Shown: positions 15,037 through 23,094, counted from the first letter of the stretch. The stretch: 28,166 bases of DNA from an uncultured Lachnoclostridium sp. (GCA_902464595.1 CABQJX010000022.1:1-28166); one strand, 5' to 3'. Notes: a model not told the origin generated them from the letters alone. Made by a program: numbers and translations.

Positions 15037-16077
15037 GTGGAAAAGAGAACAGAAGCATTATCTGGGATCAAAGGATTAGCGGAATATGTGACAAAACCAT
15101 TTTACCGGAAAAGCCTGGGGCTGCCAAAGGGGGTGGAGGAGGAATATTCCCTTTTGGCTCAGGGGGAATATAACCGCAATTACCAGTTTACCCATCCGGT
15201 GACAGGTCAGAGGCTGGTTCTGCGGGTCAACTGTGGAAGCCAGATGCACCTAAAGAGGCAGATTGACTACGAATATAAGGCCCTTTGCCTTTTAGCTCCC
15301 TCGGGAAGAACGCCCCGGCCTTTCTATGTAGATGGGAGCCTTTTACATATTCCCCATGGGATTTTGGTGATGGAATGGCTTCCTGGAAGCAGCCTGGATT
15401 ATCGAAAAGCGGTGGATTTGAATGGGGCGGCCTCCTGTCTTGCTGACATCCATAGCATGAAGGTTGTGGAGGGATGCGGCCTGCTGCAGCCGAAGGATCC
15501 GTTGAGAGCGGTTCTGGAGGAATGTGAGTCAATGGTTCAGATCTATATGGACTGGGGACAGGGGGATCCGCTGCTGAAAAAGCGGCTGCGCTCCATGCTG
15601 GATCTTGGGTGGAAGCGGCTGGAACATGGCTGTGGGGCAGTTGGAGGTTCAATCGTTAATACAGAGCTTAATTCCACCAATTTTCTTATGAACGGATCGG
15701 AAGGAACGGATTATCTGGTTGATTGGGAAAAGCCGCTTTTAGGGGATCCGGCTCAGGATCTGGGGCATTTTCTTGCGCCTACTACTACTTTTTGGAAGAC
15801 AGATGTGATATTTACCCATCAGGAAATGGAACAGTTTCTTGAGCGGTATATAGAATACGCCAGGGGAAGGATGGATGTAAAGGGGCTTAGAGAACGGGTT
15901 TATGCCTACATTCCTATTACCTGTCTCAGAGGCATTACATGGTGCGCTATGGCTTGGGTAGAGTACCACAAGCCGGATCGTCTTCTGATCAATCCCTCCA
16001 CCTTGGACAAGCTGGGCCAGTATCTGGATCAGGGATTTTTAGATGGGATTGACCAGCTTTTGAGGGAGGATCCGTAA
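15037..16077 (+). CDS. APH-fold phosphotransferase with altered catalytic loop
   Basis: This 346-residue protein has the layout of the aminoglycoside/choline kinase-like (APH) superfamily: an N-lobe with GEYNRNYQF and LVLRVNCGSQ, a hinge near LVMEWLPGSSLDY, and a C-lobe. The Mg-binding aspartate is present as D229 in LVDWEKPLLGDPAQDLGHF. The catalytic loop, normally H-x-D-x(4)-N, reads N208-T-E210-L-N-S-T-N215. The His and catalytic Asp are thus replaced by Asn and Glu, while the Mg-ligand Asn is kept. It may be a specialised kinase, a ligand-binding relative, or an enzyme using Glu as base. The start is GTG 15037 with GAGG six bases upstream, three bases after the transferase fusion, so the two genes are almost certainly co-expressed. 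The substrate is unknown. Confidence 0.82.
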   Translation: MEKRTEALSGIKGLAEYVTKPFYRKSLGLPKGVEEEYSLLAQGEYNRNYQFTHPVTGQRLVLRVNCGSQMHLKRQIDYEYKALCLLAPSGRTPRPFYVDGSLLHIPHGILVMEWLPGSSLDYRKAVDLNGAASCLADIHSMKVVEGCGLLQPKDPLRAVLEECESMVQIYMDWGQGDPLLKKRLRSMLDLGWKRLEHGCGAVGGSIVNTELNSTNFLMNGSEGTDYLVDWEKPLLGDPAQDLGHFLAPTTTFWKTDVIFTHQEMEQFLERYIEYARGRMDVKGLRERVYAYIPITCLRGITWCAMAWVEYHKPDRLLINPSTLDKLGQYLDQGFLDGIDQLLREDP

Positions 16078-16147
16078 GCGCAGGGGTCAAAAAACGTTTG
16101 CCTCCAAGATCGGAATATAGAAAAAATCAAAAAACAGAGGAGAAAAA

Positions 16148-16861
16148 ATGACAGAAATGAAACAGAAAAAATGGGCGGGAAAGATGGTCATTCTGCTTTG
16201 CATCTTGGGAGCAGCAGGAAGTTACCTGTTCCTGCCGCCAGTGAAAGCTGCGTTTAACCGGGTGGCTGCCATGTTTGCTACAGGTGACTTTACAGTAGTG
16301 AGAGAGTTTGTGGCTTCTTATGGGGGATATGCGGCTGCGGTGTCCTTTGGGCTGATGGTATTTCAGTCTGTTATGGCCCCTTTGCCCGCTTTTTTGATCA
16401 CCTTTGCCAACGCCAATCTCTTTGGATGGTGGCAGGGGGCTATTTTATCCTGGAGCAGTGCTATGGCAGGGGCAGCTCTCTGTTTTTACATAGCCAGGAT
16501 CCTGGGAAGGGATGCGGCGGAGCGCCTTACCAGCCGGGCTGGATTGGCACAGATTGACGAGTTTTTTGAAAAATATGGGAAAAATACCATTCTCATCTGC
16601 CGTCTTCTTCCCTTTATGTCCTTTGATATTGTCAGTTATGCGGCTGGACTTACCTCTATGTCCTTTTGGTCTTTTTTTGTGGCGACAGGAGTGGGGCAGC
16701 TTCCGGCTACAATTGTATATTCCTATGTGGGGGGGATGCTTACAGGAGGAGCTAAGGTCATGGTCACAGGTCTTATGATCTTATTCGCCCTGTCGGCTCT
16801 GATCGTGATGGTGAGGAAGATTTATATGGCGAAGAGGGCGGAAACTCATAGAGTTTCGTAG
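16148..16861 (+). CDS. TVP38/TMEM64 family membrane protein, copy 2
   Basis: This 237-residue protein has about five membrane segments. A first helix lies at about 12-32. The VTT core follows: APLPAFLITFANANLFGWWQ (about 77-96), a Gly/Ala-rich re-entrant segment, then ICRLLPFMSFDIVSYAAGL (about 152-170), with the conserved Arg and Pro. It differs clearly from the copy at 11928, so it is not a recent duplication. It is the more YdjZ-like member by position, directly before the rhodanese/ABC part. An AGAGGAG site precedes ATG 16148. No terminator is seen before the rhodanese gene 143 bases downstream. Confidence 0.92.
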   Translation: MTEMKQKKWAGKMVILLCILGAAGSYLFLPPVKAAFNRVAAMFATGDFTVVREFVASYGGYAAAVSFGLMVFQSVMAPLPAFLITFANANLFGWWQGAILSWSSAMAGAALCFYIARILGRDAAERLTSRAGLAQIDEFFEKYGKNTILICRLLPFMSFDIVSYAAGLTSMSFWSFFVATGVGQLPATIVYSYVGGMLTGGAKVMVTGLMILFALSALIVMVRKIYMAKRAETHRVS

Positions 16862-17004
16862 AGTTGTCCGCTGGGTAAGGCCCGTTGGAGAACAGGCCTG
16901 GAAAGCGTGATGCATCAATGTGCGGATTTCTGGAGTGAGGCAGGAAGGATTGCCTGCTGATCTTCCAGTTCCAAATATATTATTTATTTTTCAGGAGGAA
17001 AAAG

Positions 17005-17940
17005 ATGAAAAAGAAATTTGCAGTACTTGGTATGATGATGGCATTATCCGTAACGATGGTATCCGGATGCGGACAGAAGGCAGCAGAGACGACCACAGCA
17101 GCAAGCAGCGAGGCAGCAGAGACAACTGCAGCAGGAGGAAGCGAGGCAGCGGCAGAGACAACTGCAGCAGCAGAAAGCGAGGCAGCAGCGGAGACAACCG
17201 CAGCAGCGTTGGCAGAAGGTGAGTATCAGTATGTTTCACCGGAAGATGCGGTAGCGGCTGCAAAGGATAAGAGCGCTCATGTTCTGGACGTGAGAGAGTG
17301 GAAGAATTATGCAGAGGGCCGTGTGGCAGATTCTGAGTGGTGTCCCATTTTCCCATTGGAGGACGAGTCTCTGGCTGAGGGCATGAGTGCTTATGCAAAG
17401 GAGCATTTAAGCGACGGACAGAAGATCTACATTGTGTGCAACAGCGGAAAAAGAGGGGCTGAGAAGACAACCGGTATTCTTGTAGAGGATGGAATCGATC
17501 CTTCTCTGATCTATACTGTAGAGGGAGGCGCAAAGGCTCTTGGCTCTGTGAAGGGTGCTCTTGGTACGAACCGTGCAGAGGAGGCTATTGAGTGGAAAAC
17601 TGTTTCTGCAGAGGATACCTTAAAGGCAGTGGAGAGCAAAGAAGCTCAGATCGTAGATGTACGGGATGATGAGACCTACGCAAAAGGCCATTTAAAGGAT
17701 TCTTTACAGTGCAATTTAAAGGAGATTGAGGATCCGAAGGCCCAGACTGCTATGTATGAGATGGCAAAGGAGCAGTTAGATCCATCTAAGCCAGTGTACC
17801 TGCTGTGCTACAGCGGAAACAAGTGCGCTAAGACTGCTATCTCTGTAATGAAGGATGCCGGATTTGATACAGATAACCTGTTTATCATTGACGGAGGCGC
17901 AAAAAATAAAGATGTTGCAGCTGCTTTTGTGACAGAGTAG
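17005..17940 (+). CDS. surface lipoprotein with two rhodanese domains
   Basis: This 311-residue exported lipoprotein has a signal with lipobox VSGC at residues 19-22, so C22 would be lipid-anchored outside the membrane. A tandem-repeat Ala/Thr/Glu linker covers about 25-70. Two rhodanese domains follow, and both keep an active-site cysteine: C145 in CNSGKRGAEKT and C268 in CYSGNKCAKTA. Each domain also has the usual entry motif (HVLDVREWKNYAEGR and QIVDVRDDETYAKGH). Rhodaneses carry sulfur or selenium as a persulfide or perselenide on that cysteine. Cysteine chemistry outside the cell is unusual for this fold. AGGAGG precedes ATG 17005. The ABC binding protein starts 10 bases downstream, and codon choice suggests strong expression. 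It resembles YnjE in position beside an ynjBCD-like importer. Confidence 0.92.
   Translation: MKKKFAVLGMMMALSVTMVSGCGQKAAETTTAASSEAAETTAAGGSEAAAETTAAAESEAAAETTAAALAEGEYQYVSPEDAVAAAKDKSAHVLDVREWKNYAEGRVADSEWCPIFPLEDESLAEGMSAYAKEHLSDGQKIYIVCNSGKRGAEKTTGILVEDGIDPSLIYTVEGGAKALGSVKGALGTNRAEEAIEWKTVSAEDTLKAVESKEAQIVDVRDDETYAKGHLKDSLQCNLKEIEDPKAQTAMYEMAKEQLDPSKPVYLLCYSGNKCAKTAISVMKDAGFDTDNLFIIDGGAKNKDVAAAFVTE
17079..17208 (+). repeat. in-frame tandem repeat in the rhodanese linker
   Basis: There are four units beginning GGCAGCAGAGAC or close variants, at 17079, 17112, 17145 and 17181. Lengths are 33, 33, 36 and a partial 28 bases. They encode AAETT-type repeats of 11-12 residues that act as a spacer between the lipid anchor and the first rhodanese domain. 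Copy number is likely to vary between strains. Confidence 0.85.
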
Positions 17941-17950
17941 GGGAGACGCT

Positions 17951-19291
17951 ATGAGAAAGAAGATAACCGCGGCCTTTTTGGCCGCAGTTCTTCTGTCCCT
18001 CACCGCATGTGCGGGAGGACAGGCCCAGAAAACCTCATCACCTTCCAGCGGAGATGATGAGAAAATCAAAATATCATCTTCTGACTCAGGAGATGAGAAA
18101 ATGGAATCAAGTCAAGAGACTGGCAGTGCAGCTTCAGAAAGCAGTGATGAGGCTTCCAAAGAAGGATCTTTTGATGACGTAAAGGAGAAGGCAAAGGGAA
18201 CCACCGTGACCTTTTACGGATGGGGCGGAGACGATAAGTTAAATAACTGGCTGGATACAGAATTTGCTCCTGTCATGAAAGAAAAGTATGATATTACGAT
18301 GGAGCGTGTCCCCATGGATATTGACCAGGTGCTCAGCCAGCTGTCCGGCGAGATCCAGGCAGGGGAGACAGACGGAAGCATTGATATGATCTGGATTAAT
18401 GGGGAAAACTTCCAGTCAGCAAAGGAAAACAACATGCTCTATGGTCCGTTTACAGATCAGCTTCCCAATTTTAATGAATATGTAGACGCCCAGTCAGAGG
18501 ACGTTACTATGGATTTCGCCTACCCGGTGGAGGGATATGAAGCTCCCTACGGAAAGGCCCAGGTCGTTCTGGTAGCGGATACGGCTGTGACTCCGGATCT
18601 GCCAAAGAGTGCAGAGGAGCTGAAAGCGTTTGTTCAGAAGTATCCGGGAAAAGTGACTTATCCGGCTCTCCCAGACTTTACAGGAAGCGCCTTTGTCCGA
18701 AATATCATCTATGAGATCTGCGGCTATGAATCCTTTATGGATATGGAGGCAGATAAGGAGACTGTGCGTGCAGCTGTTATGCCTGCTATGGAGTATCTGA
18801 GGGAATTGAATCCCTATTTATGGAATAAGGGAACCACGTTCCCTGACTCCTCCACAACGGTGAACAATATGTTTGCTGACGGTGAGCTGGTGTTAAATAT
18901 GACTTATGATGCTTACGATGTGGCTCTGAATATCGAAGATGGTTCTTATACAGATACGACCCAGGCATTCCAGTTCGATAAGGGAACCATTGGAAACACT
19001 AATTTTATGGCTATTGCTGCCAACTCGGGAAATAAAGAAGGGGCTATGGTGGCGATCAATGAGATGCTCTCTCCTGAGATCCAGGCCAGCCGATACGAGA
19101 AGCTTCGGGTCGTTCCGGTGCTGGACAACGAAAAGCTGTCCAAAGAACAGAAGGAAGCCTTTGATAGAGTAGATCTGGGAAAAGGGGTTATTCCTCAGGA
19201 CGAATTGCTGTCCAAACGTCTGCCGGAGATGCCTTCCGTTCTTGTGCCTATCATTGAGGAGATCTGGACAGAGGAAGTGGTAGGAAAATAA
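17951..19291 (+). CDS. ABC transporter substrate-binding lipoprotein, YnjB-like
   Basis: This 446-residue lipoprotein has a lipobox LTAC at residues 17-20, a low-complexity Ser/Asp/Glu linker (about 21-75), then a type-2 periplasmic-binding fold. YnjB-like landmarks include VTFYGWGGDDKLNNWLD (about 86-102), SIDMIWINGENFQSAKEN (about 141-158), LYGPFTDQLPNFNEY and APYGKAQVVLVAD. The fold belongs with spermidine/thiamine/iron-type binding proteins. The ligand is not identifiable from sequence. GGGGAG precedes ATG 17951, ten bases after the rhodanese stop. The stop overlaps the permease start (TAATG). Tight spacing on both sides argues that the rhodanese lipoprotein, binding protein and permease work together. 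Confidence 0.88.
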   Translation: MRKKITAAFLAAVLLSLTACAGGQAQKTSSPSSGDDEKIKISSSDSGDEKMESSQETGSAASESSDEASKEGSFDDVKEKAKGTTVTFYGWGGDDKLNNWLDTEFAPVMKEKYDITMERVPMDIDQVLSQLSGEIQAGETDGSIDMIWINGENFQSAKENNMLYGPFTDQLPNFNEYVDAQSEDVTMDFAYPVEGYEAPYGKAQVVLVADTAVTPDLPKSAEELKAFVQKYPGKVTYPALPDFTGSAFVRNIIYEICGYESFMDMEADKETVRAAVMPAMEYLRELNPYLWNKGTTFPDSSTTVNNMFADGELVLNMTYDAYDVALNIEDGSYTDTTQAFQFDKGTIGNTNFMAIAANSGNKEGAMVAINEMLSPEIQASRYEKLRVVPVLDNEKLSKEQKEAFDRVDLGKGVIPQDELLSKRLPEMPSVLVPIIEEIWTEEVVGK

Positions 19292-20196
19292 TGAAAAAGT
19301 ATGTGGTTCCATATTTGCTTATGGTTCCCCAGCTTATACTTTCCGCCCTATTTTTGGTGGGACTGTTTACTGGAATCACCCAGAGCTTTGGGGTGATTCC
19401 AGCTTTTGGATTACGGGAACCTACAACATTCTATTATAAGGAAGTGCTCTCGAAACCTGAGATGGTGCGTTCCATTCTCTACAGCCTGAGAGTCGCTTTT
19501 TTTTCCTCCGCAGGAGCCGTGGTATTTGGCGTTTTTTTCTGCTCTCTCTGTGTTATGTATGGGCGCACCGGGAAGATTTTTATGAGCATTGTCCAGATCC
19601 CTGTTATCGTCCCCCATGTGGTGACAGCCATTTTTATGGTGAATATCTTCTCCCAAAACGGTATCCTGGCCCGTATCGCTTATTGGCTTGGGATGATCGG
19701 GCAGCAGCAGGACTTTCCTATGCTGCTCTATGATGCAAAAGGGATAGGGGTTGTCTTAGCCTATTTGTGGAAGGAGATTCCCTTTATCCTTTACTTTGTC
19801 ATTGCCATGATGTCCCACATCAATGACCGTCTGGGGGAGGCGGCTGTGAATCTGGGAGCGGGAAGATGGAGTGCCTTTTTTAGGGTAACACTGCCTCTGT
19901 GCAGCCATACCATAATAAGCGGCTTTTTGATCCTATTTGTCTTTGCACTGGGTGCGTATGAGCTTCCTTTTCTTCTGGGGGCAACGCTGCCGAAAGCTCT
20001 TCCAGTACTGGCCTATCAGCAGTATACCCATCCGGATCTGAAAAACCGGCCCTACGCAATGGCCTTAAACGGAATCATTATCCTTATATCCCTTCTATGT
20101 GCCCTGGCCTATTATCTGCTTTTGAAAAAACAGACGGAACAGGGAACTATAAGGGAGGCAGGAAAGAAAGATAGGAGAGAGGGGAAAATGGAATGA
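19291..20196 (+). CDS. ABC transporter permease, first of pair (YnjC N-half-like)
   Basis: This 301-residue inner-membrane permease has about six transmembrane helices. The EAA coupling loop is EAAVNLGAGRWSAFFRVTLPL (about 188-208), followed by a helix and the AYELPFLLGA segment typical of spermidine/iron-type permeases. The C-terminus ends in a basic tail. It overlaps the binding-protein stop by one base and the second permease by four (ATGA). E. coli YnjC, as I recall it, is a single chain of two such permease halves. Here the halves are separate genes. Confidence 0.93.
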   Translation: MKKYVVPYLLMVPQLILSALFLVGLFTGITQSFGVIPAFGLREPTTFYYKEVLSKPEMVRSILYSLRVAFFSSAGAVVFGVFFCSLCVMYGRTGKIFMSIVQIPVIVPHVVTAIFMVNIFSQNGILARIAYWLGMIGQQQDFPMLLYDAKGIGVVLAYLWKEIPFILYFVIAMMSHINDRLGEAAVNLGAGRWSAFFRVTLPLCSHTIISGFLILFVFALGAYELPFLLGATLPKALPVLAYQQYTHPDLKNRPYAMALNGIIILISLLCALAYYLLLKKQTEQGTIREAGKKDRREGKME

Positions 20197-21059
20197 CGGG
20201 AGCCATAAGAGAGATGAAAAAGAGAGAGGAGACAGAAAAGACGGGGACGCCGAGGGTAGGGAGAGCGGCCGCTCTTTTGCTTGGGATCTTTGCCGCTTCC
20301 ATTCTTCTGCCAGCGGCTGCGCTGGTGCTGTGGGTGTTTACCGAGCGGTGGGCCTGGCCGTCTCTTTTTCCCCAGGTGTATTCGGATCGGGCAATCATGG
20401 AAATTCTGGGAAGAAGGAAAGAGCTTTTAGGAGTAATCGGCTCCAGTATGCTGATCTCTCTGGCTGTGGCAGTCCTCTCCACTGTGATCGGCCTTATGAC
20501 AGCCAGGGCCCTGGCTCTTTATTCTTTTTTTGGAAGAAAATGGTGTTCTTTTTTAACCATCCTTCCTCTCATGGTTCCTTCCACTGTCTTTGCCATGGGG
20601 ATCCAAGTGACATTTATCCGAATGGGCCTTAACAACACCGTGTGGGGAGTGATCCTTGCCCATCTCATTTATTCCCTTCCATACAGTGCTGCCCTTCTTA
20701 TGGACGGTGTCCGTGGGGTAGGAACTTCCATGGAGGAACAAGCCATAGTATTGGGGGCAGGCCCCTTCCGGGCTTTTATGCTGACGACCCTTCCCATGCT
20801 GACACCCCTTCTTCTGTCAGCAGCCAGCATGTCTTACGTTGTGTCCTTCAGCCAGTACTTTCTTACTCTGCTTTTGGGAGGGGGAAGGGTGAAAACCTTT
20901 GCGGTGGTCATGATCCCTTATCTGCAAAGCGGAAACAGGAATATCGCCTGCGCTTACAGCCTTCTTTTTCTTGCTATGACGCTGCTGGTATTTGCTGTTT
21001 TTTCAGGGATTGCAGGGCGTGTGACAAAGAATATGACAGGAGGATATTATGAGTCTTGA
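20193..21059 (+). CDS. ABC transporter permease, second of pair (YnjC C-half-like)
   Basis: This 288-residue permease has about six transmembrane helices after a basic N-terminal tail of about 25 residues. The EAA loop is present as EEQAIVLGAGPFRAFMLTTLP. The conserved LIYSLPYSAALL lies before it and FSQYFLTLLLGGG after it. It pairs with the 19291 permease to form the channel. Its start overlaps the first permease (ATGA) and its end overlaps the ATPase by 11 bases, so translation of the three genes is coupled. Confidence 0.93.
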   Translation: MTGAIREMKKREETEKTGTPRVGRAAALLLGIFAASILLPAAALVLWVFTERWAWPSLFPQVYSDRAIMEILGRRKELLGVIGSSMLISLAVAVLSTVIGLMTARALALYSFFGRKWCSFLTILPLMVPSTVFAMGIQVTFIRMGLNNTVWGVILAHLIYSLPYSAALLMDGVRGVGTSMEEQAIVLGAGPFRAFMLTTLPMLTPLLLSAASMSYVVSFSQYFLTLLLGGGRVKTFAVVMIPYLQSGNRNIACAYSLLFLAMTLLVFAVFSGIAGRVTKNMTGGYYES

Positions 21060-22089
21060 GATGGAACATGTGAGCGTTTCGATAGGAAAAAAGGAGATCC
21101 TTCACGATATTACCCTGAATATACAGGAAGGAGAGTTTGTTTCCCTTTTGGGACGGTCAGGCTGCGGAAAGACAACGCTCTTAAAGACGATTGCCGGTTT
21201 TGTGGAACAGGATAAGGGGGATATACGGCTGCAGGGCCGTTCCATTACAGGGGAAAAACCGCAAAAGAGGGGAACCGTGATCGTATTTCAGGATCTGCGC
21301 CTTTTTCCCCATATGACTGTGGAGAAAAACATTGGTTTTCCTATGGAGTTAAATAAAATCTCAAAAACGGAACGGAAAGAGCGGGTGAGGGAGCTTTTGG
21401 AAGCAGTACAGCTTCCCGGATTTGAAACGAGGCGTATCCGGGAGATGTCCGGCGGACAGATGCAGAGAGTGGCTTTAGCCAGGGCGCTGGCAGCTTCTCC
21501 CAGGATCCTGTTGTTAGATGAGCCCTTTTCCGGATTGGACGAGGGCTTGAGGGGAGAAATGGCTGCCTTGGTGCGAAGGCTTCATCAGAGGGATCGGATC
21601 ACTACGGTTTTGGTAACTCATGATAAGAGGGAGGCCCTTAGCCTCTCCGACCGCATTGCACTGATGGAAGGGGGAAGGATCGTACAGTTCGGAACGCCAA
21701 AGGAGTTATACTGCCGTCCGGCTTCCCCTGTGGCTGCCCGGTATTTTGGGGAAATAAACCGTATTCACGGACAGGTAAAAAACGGCCGTTTTACAGGCGG
21801 CTGGCTGTGCTGTGAGGCAGATCTTCCTGACGGAGAGTGGGAAGGGATCATCCGGCCCGAGGGGGTGGAGATCCGCCCGGGCCATGAATGGACAGTGAAA
21901 GAAAGTATATTTTTAGGAGATACGACACGGCTTCGGCTTTGCTGTCCTGATGGGAGCCGTATCCTTTGCCAGACTGCTCGAAACGGAATGGAGGACAGAT
22001 GGGAAACAGGAAGGAAGGCGGATCTCGTTGTGAAAGCAGATCAGATCATTTGGCTGGAAAAGGATTTTTGGAAGCGGGATGAGGGTTGA
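21049..22089 (+). CDS. ABC transporter ATP-binding protein (YnjD/PotA-like)
   Basis: This 346-residue ATPase drives the adjacent permeases. Walker A is GRSGCGKTT (about 35-43), the Q-loop is VFQDLRLFPHMTV, the signature is MSGGQMQRVALARAL, Walker B is ILLLDEPFSGLD, and the switch His is in LVTHDKREALSL. After about residue 240 a TOBE-like domain follows (GIIRPEGVEI, VKESIFLGDTTRLRLCC), as in PotA/FbpC-type importers. E. coli YnjD, as I recall, is shorter. The start ATG lies in the last codons of the second permease. A nucleoside hydrolase follows after 51 bases. Confidence 0.94.
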   Translation: MSLEMEHVSVSIGKKEILHDITLNIQEGEFVSLLGRSGCGKTTLLKTIAGFVEQDKGDIRLQGRSITGEKPQKRGTVIVFQDLRLFPHMTVEKNIGFPMELNKISKTERKERVRELLEAVQLPGFETRRIREMSGGQMQRVALARALAASPRILLLDEPFSGLDEGLRGEMAALVRRLHQRDRITTVLVTHDKREALSLSDRIALMEGGRIVQFGTPKELYCRPASPVAARYFGEINRIHGQVKNGRFTGGWLCCEADLPDGEWEGIIRPEGVEIRPGHEWTVKESIFLGDTTRLRLCCPDGSRILCQTARNGMEDRWETGRKADLVVKADQIIWLEKDFWKRDEG

Positions 22090-22140
22090 TAGGACTGCGG
22101 GAAAGAATGGAAGCGAAAAGAGCAGACAGGGAGGATTGCT

Positions 22141-23034
22141 GTGGAGAGAAAACAAAAAAGAATCTTGTTTGACTGTGATAATACCTTTGGCGTAAAGGAC
22201 TGCGACGTGGATGACGGACTGGCTCTTCTGTATCTGCTAGGCTGCCCGGATGCGAAGATTGAGGGGATTACGTCCACCTATGGAAACAACTGTGTGGATA
22301 CAGTGCAGCAGGTCAATGAGAGAATGGTTCAGGAGACCGGAAACAATGGGATCCCAGTAAAAAAAGGGGGAAGAAGGCCAGGGGAATGGGACAGCGAGGC
22401 TTCTGCCTTTCTGGCAGATATGGCCTCCCGGTATCCGGGCCAGCTCTCCCTTCTGGCAACAGGTTCCCTTACCAATCTTTGGGGAGCATTTAAGATGGAT
22501 CCTTTGTTTTTTAGGAATATAAAGGAAATTGTCCTTATGGGAGGGATTACAAGCCCTCTGATCTTTGAAAAAAAGGAGATGGCAGAGCTGAATTTTTCCT
22601 GTGATCCACAAGCCTCCTTTACTGTTTTGGCAGAGGGGAAAAATGTATCCGTGGTCACAGGAAATAACTGTCTCAGAGCGCTTTTTACAAAGGAAGAATA
22701 TCGGGAGCGGTTTTTGGAAGGAAACAATCCGGCCGGAGCTTATATTATGGAAAAAACGGATTACTGGTTTGGATATAATGAGGATGGATATGGCATCAAA
22801 GGATTTTACAATTGGGATGTGACTGCAGCTGTCTACCTTATGCGGCCGGGACTGTTCTCAGACCATGAAATGAACGTTAGCTTGAGAGAAAAAGATCTGG
22901 AGAAGGGGTATTTGCAGGTTGTTCCTGGGGAAAAGGGAAACAGCCGGTTCAATTTACCGGAATTAGAACAGATTAGAAAATTTAAGGACGAGATCTATGA
23001 GAGGTGGATGAGCCTGGGGGTGGCGAAAGGATGA
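22141..23034 (+). CDS. nucleoside hydrolase (IunH superfamily), variant active site
   Basis: This 297-residue protein has the inosine-uridine-preferring nucleoside hydrolase fold, which cleaves N-glycosidic bonds of ribosides using a bound calcium. The N-terminal calcium motif is expanded: D11-C-D13-N-T-F-G followed by D22-V-D24-D25-G, instead of the compact DxDPGxDD. Further landmarks are GITSTYGNN, SLLATGSLTNLW, IVLMGG and ELNFSCDPQA. The late motif, usually His-Asp, reads N-W225-D226, so the His of well-studied purine/pyrimidine hydrolases is a Trp. This suggests a different leaving group. The start is GTG 22141 with GGGAGG about 6 bases upstream. It is the last gene before the cluster terminator, implying that the imported or processed compound contains a ribosyl-like group (inference). 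Confidence 0.9.
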   Translation: MERKQKRILFDCDNTFGVKDCDVDDGLALLYLLGCPDAKIEGITSTYGNNCVDTVQQVNERMVQETGNNGIPVKKGGRRPGEWDSEASAFLADMASRYPGQLSLLATGSLTNLWGAFKMDPLFFRNIKEIVLMGGITSPLIFEKKEMAELNFSCDPQASFTVLAEGKNVSVVTGNNCLRALFTKEEYRERFLEGNNPAGAYIMEKTDYWFGYNEDGYGIKGFYNWDVTAAVYLMRPGLFSDHEMNVSLREKDLEKGYLQVVPGEKGNSRFNLPELEQIRKFKDEIYERWMSLGVAKG

Positions 23035-23055
23035 CTGAAATTGTATAAAGAGAGG

Positions 23056-23094
23056 TGGAGAACAGAGACGAAAAGTTTCCGTTCTCCATTTTTT
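23056..23094 (+). terminator. intrinsic terminator of the cluster
   Basis: TGGAGAAC (23056-23063) pairs perfectly with GTTCTCCA (23081-23088), followed by six T. The 17-base loop contains a small GAAA/TTTC stem. Confidence 0.85.

Noticed and set aside
16862..17004. Terminator or promoter between the second TVP38 gene and the rhodanese gene
   Set aside because: Small stems (AGGCC/GGCCT, GCAGG/CCTGC) are present but not followed by T-runs. The best -35 (TTGCCT at 16950) lacks a matching -10 at proper spacing.
22087..23034. In-frame TGA read as selenocysteine in the cluster
   Set aside because: I checked the TGA stops at the ends of the second permease, the ATPase and the nucleoside hydrolase. 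Each is followed by an overlapping gene, an immediate second stop or a terminator, with no domain continuing past it.
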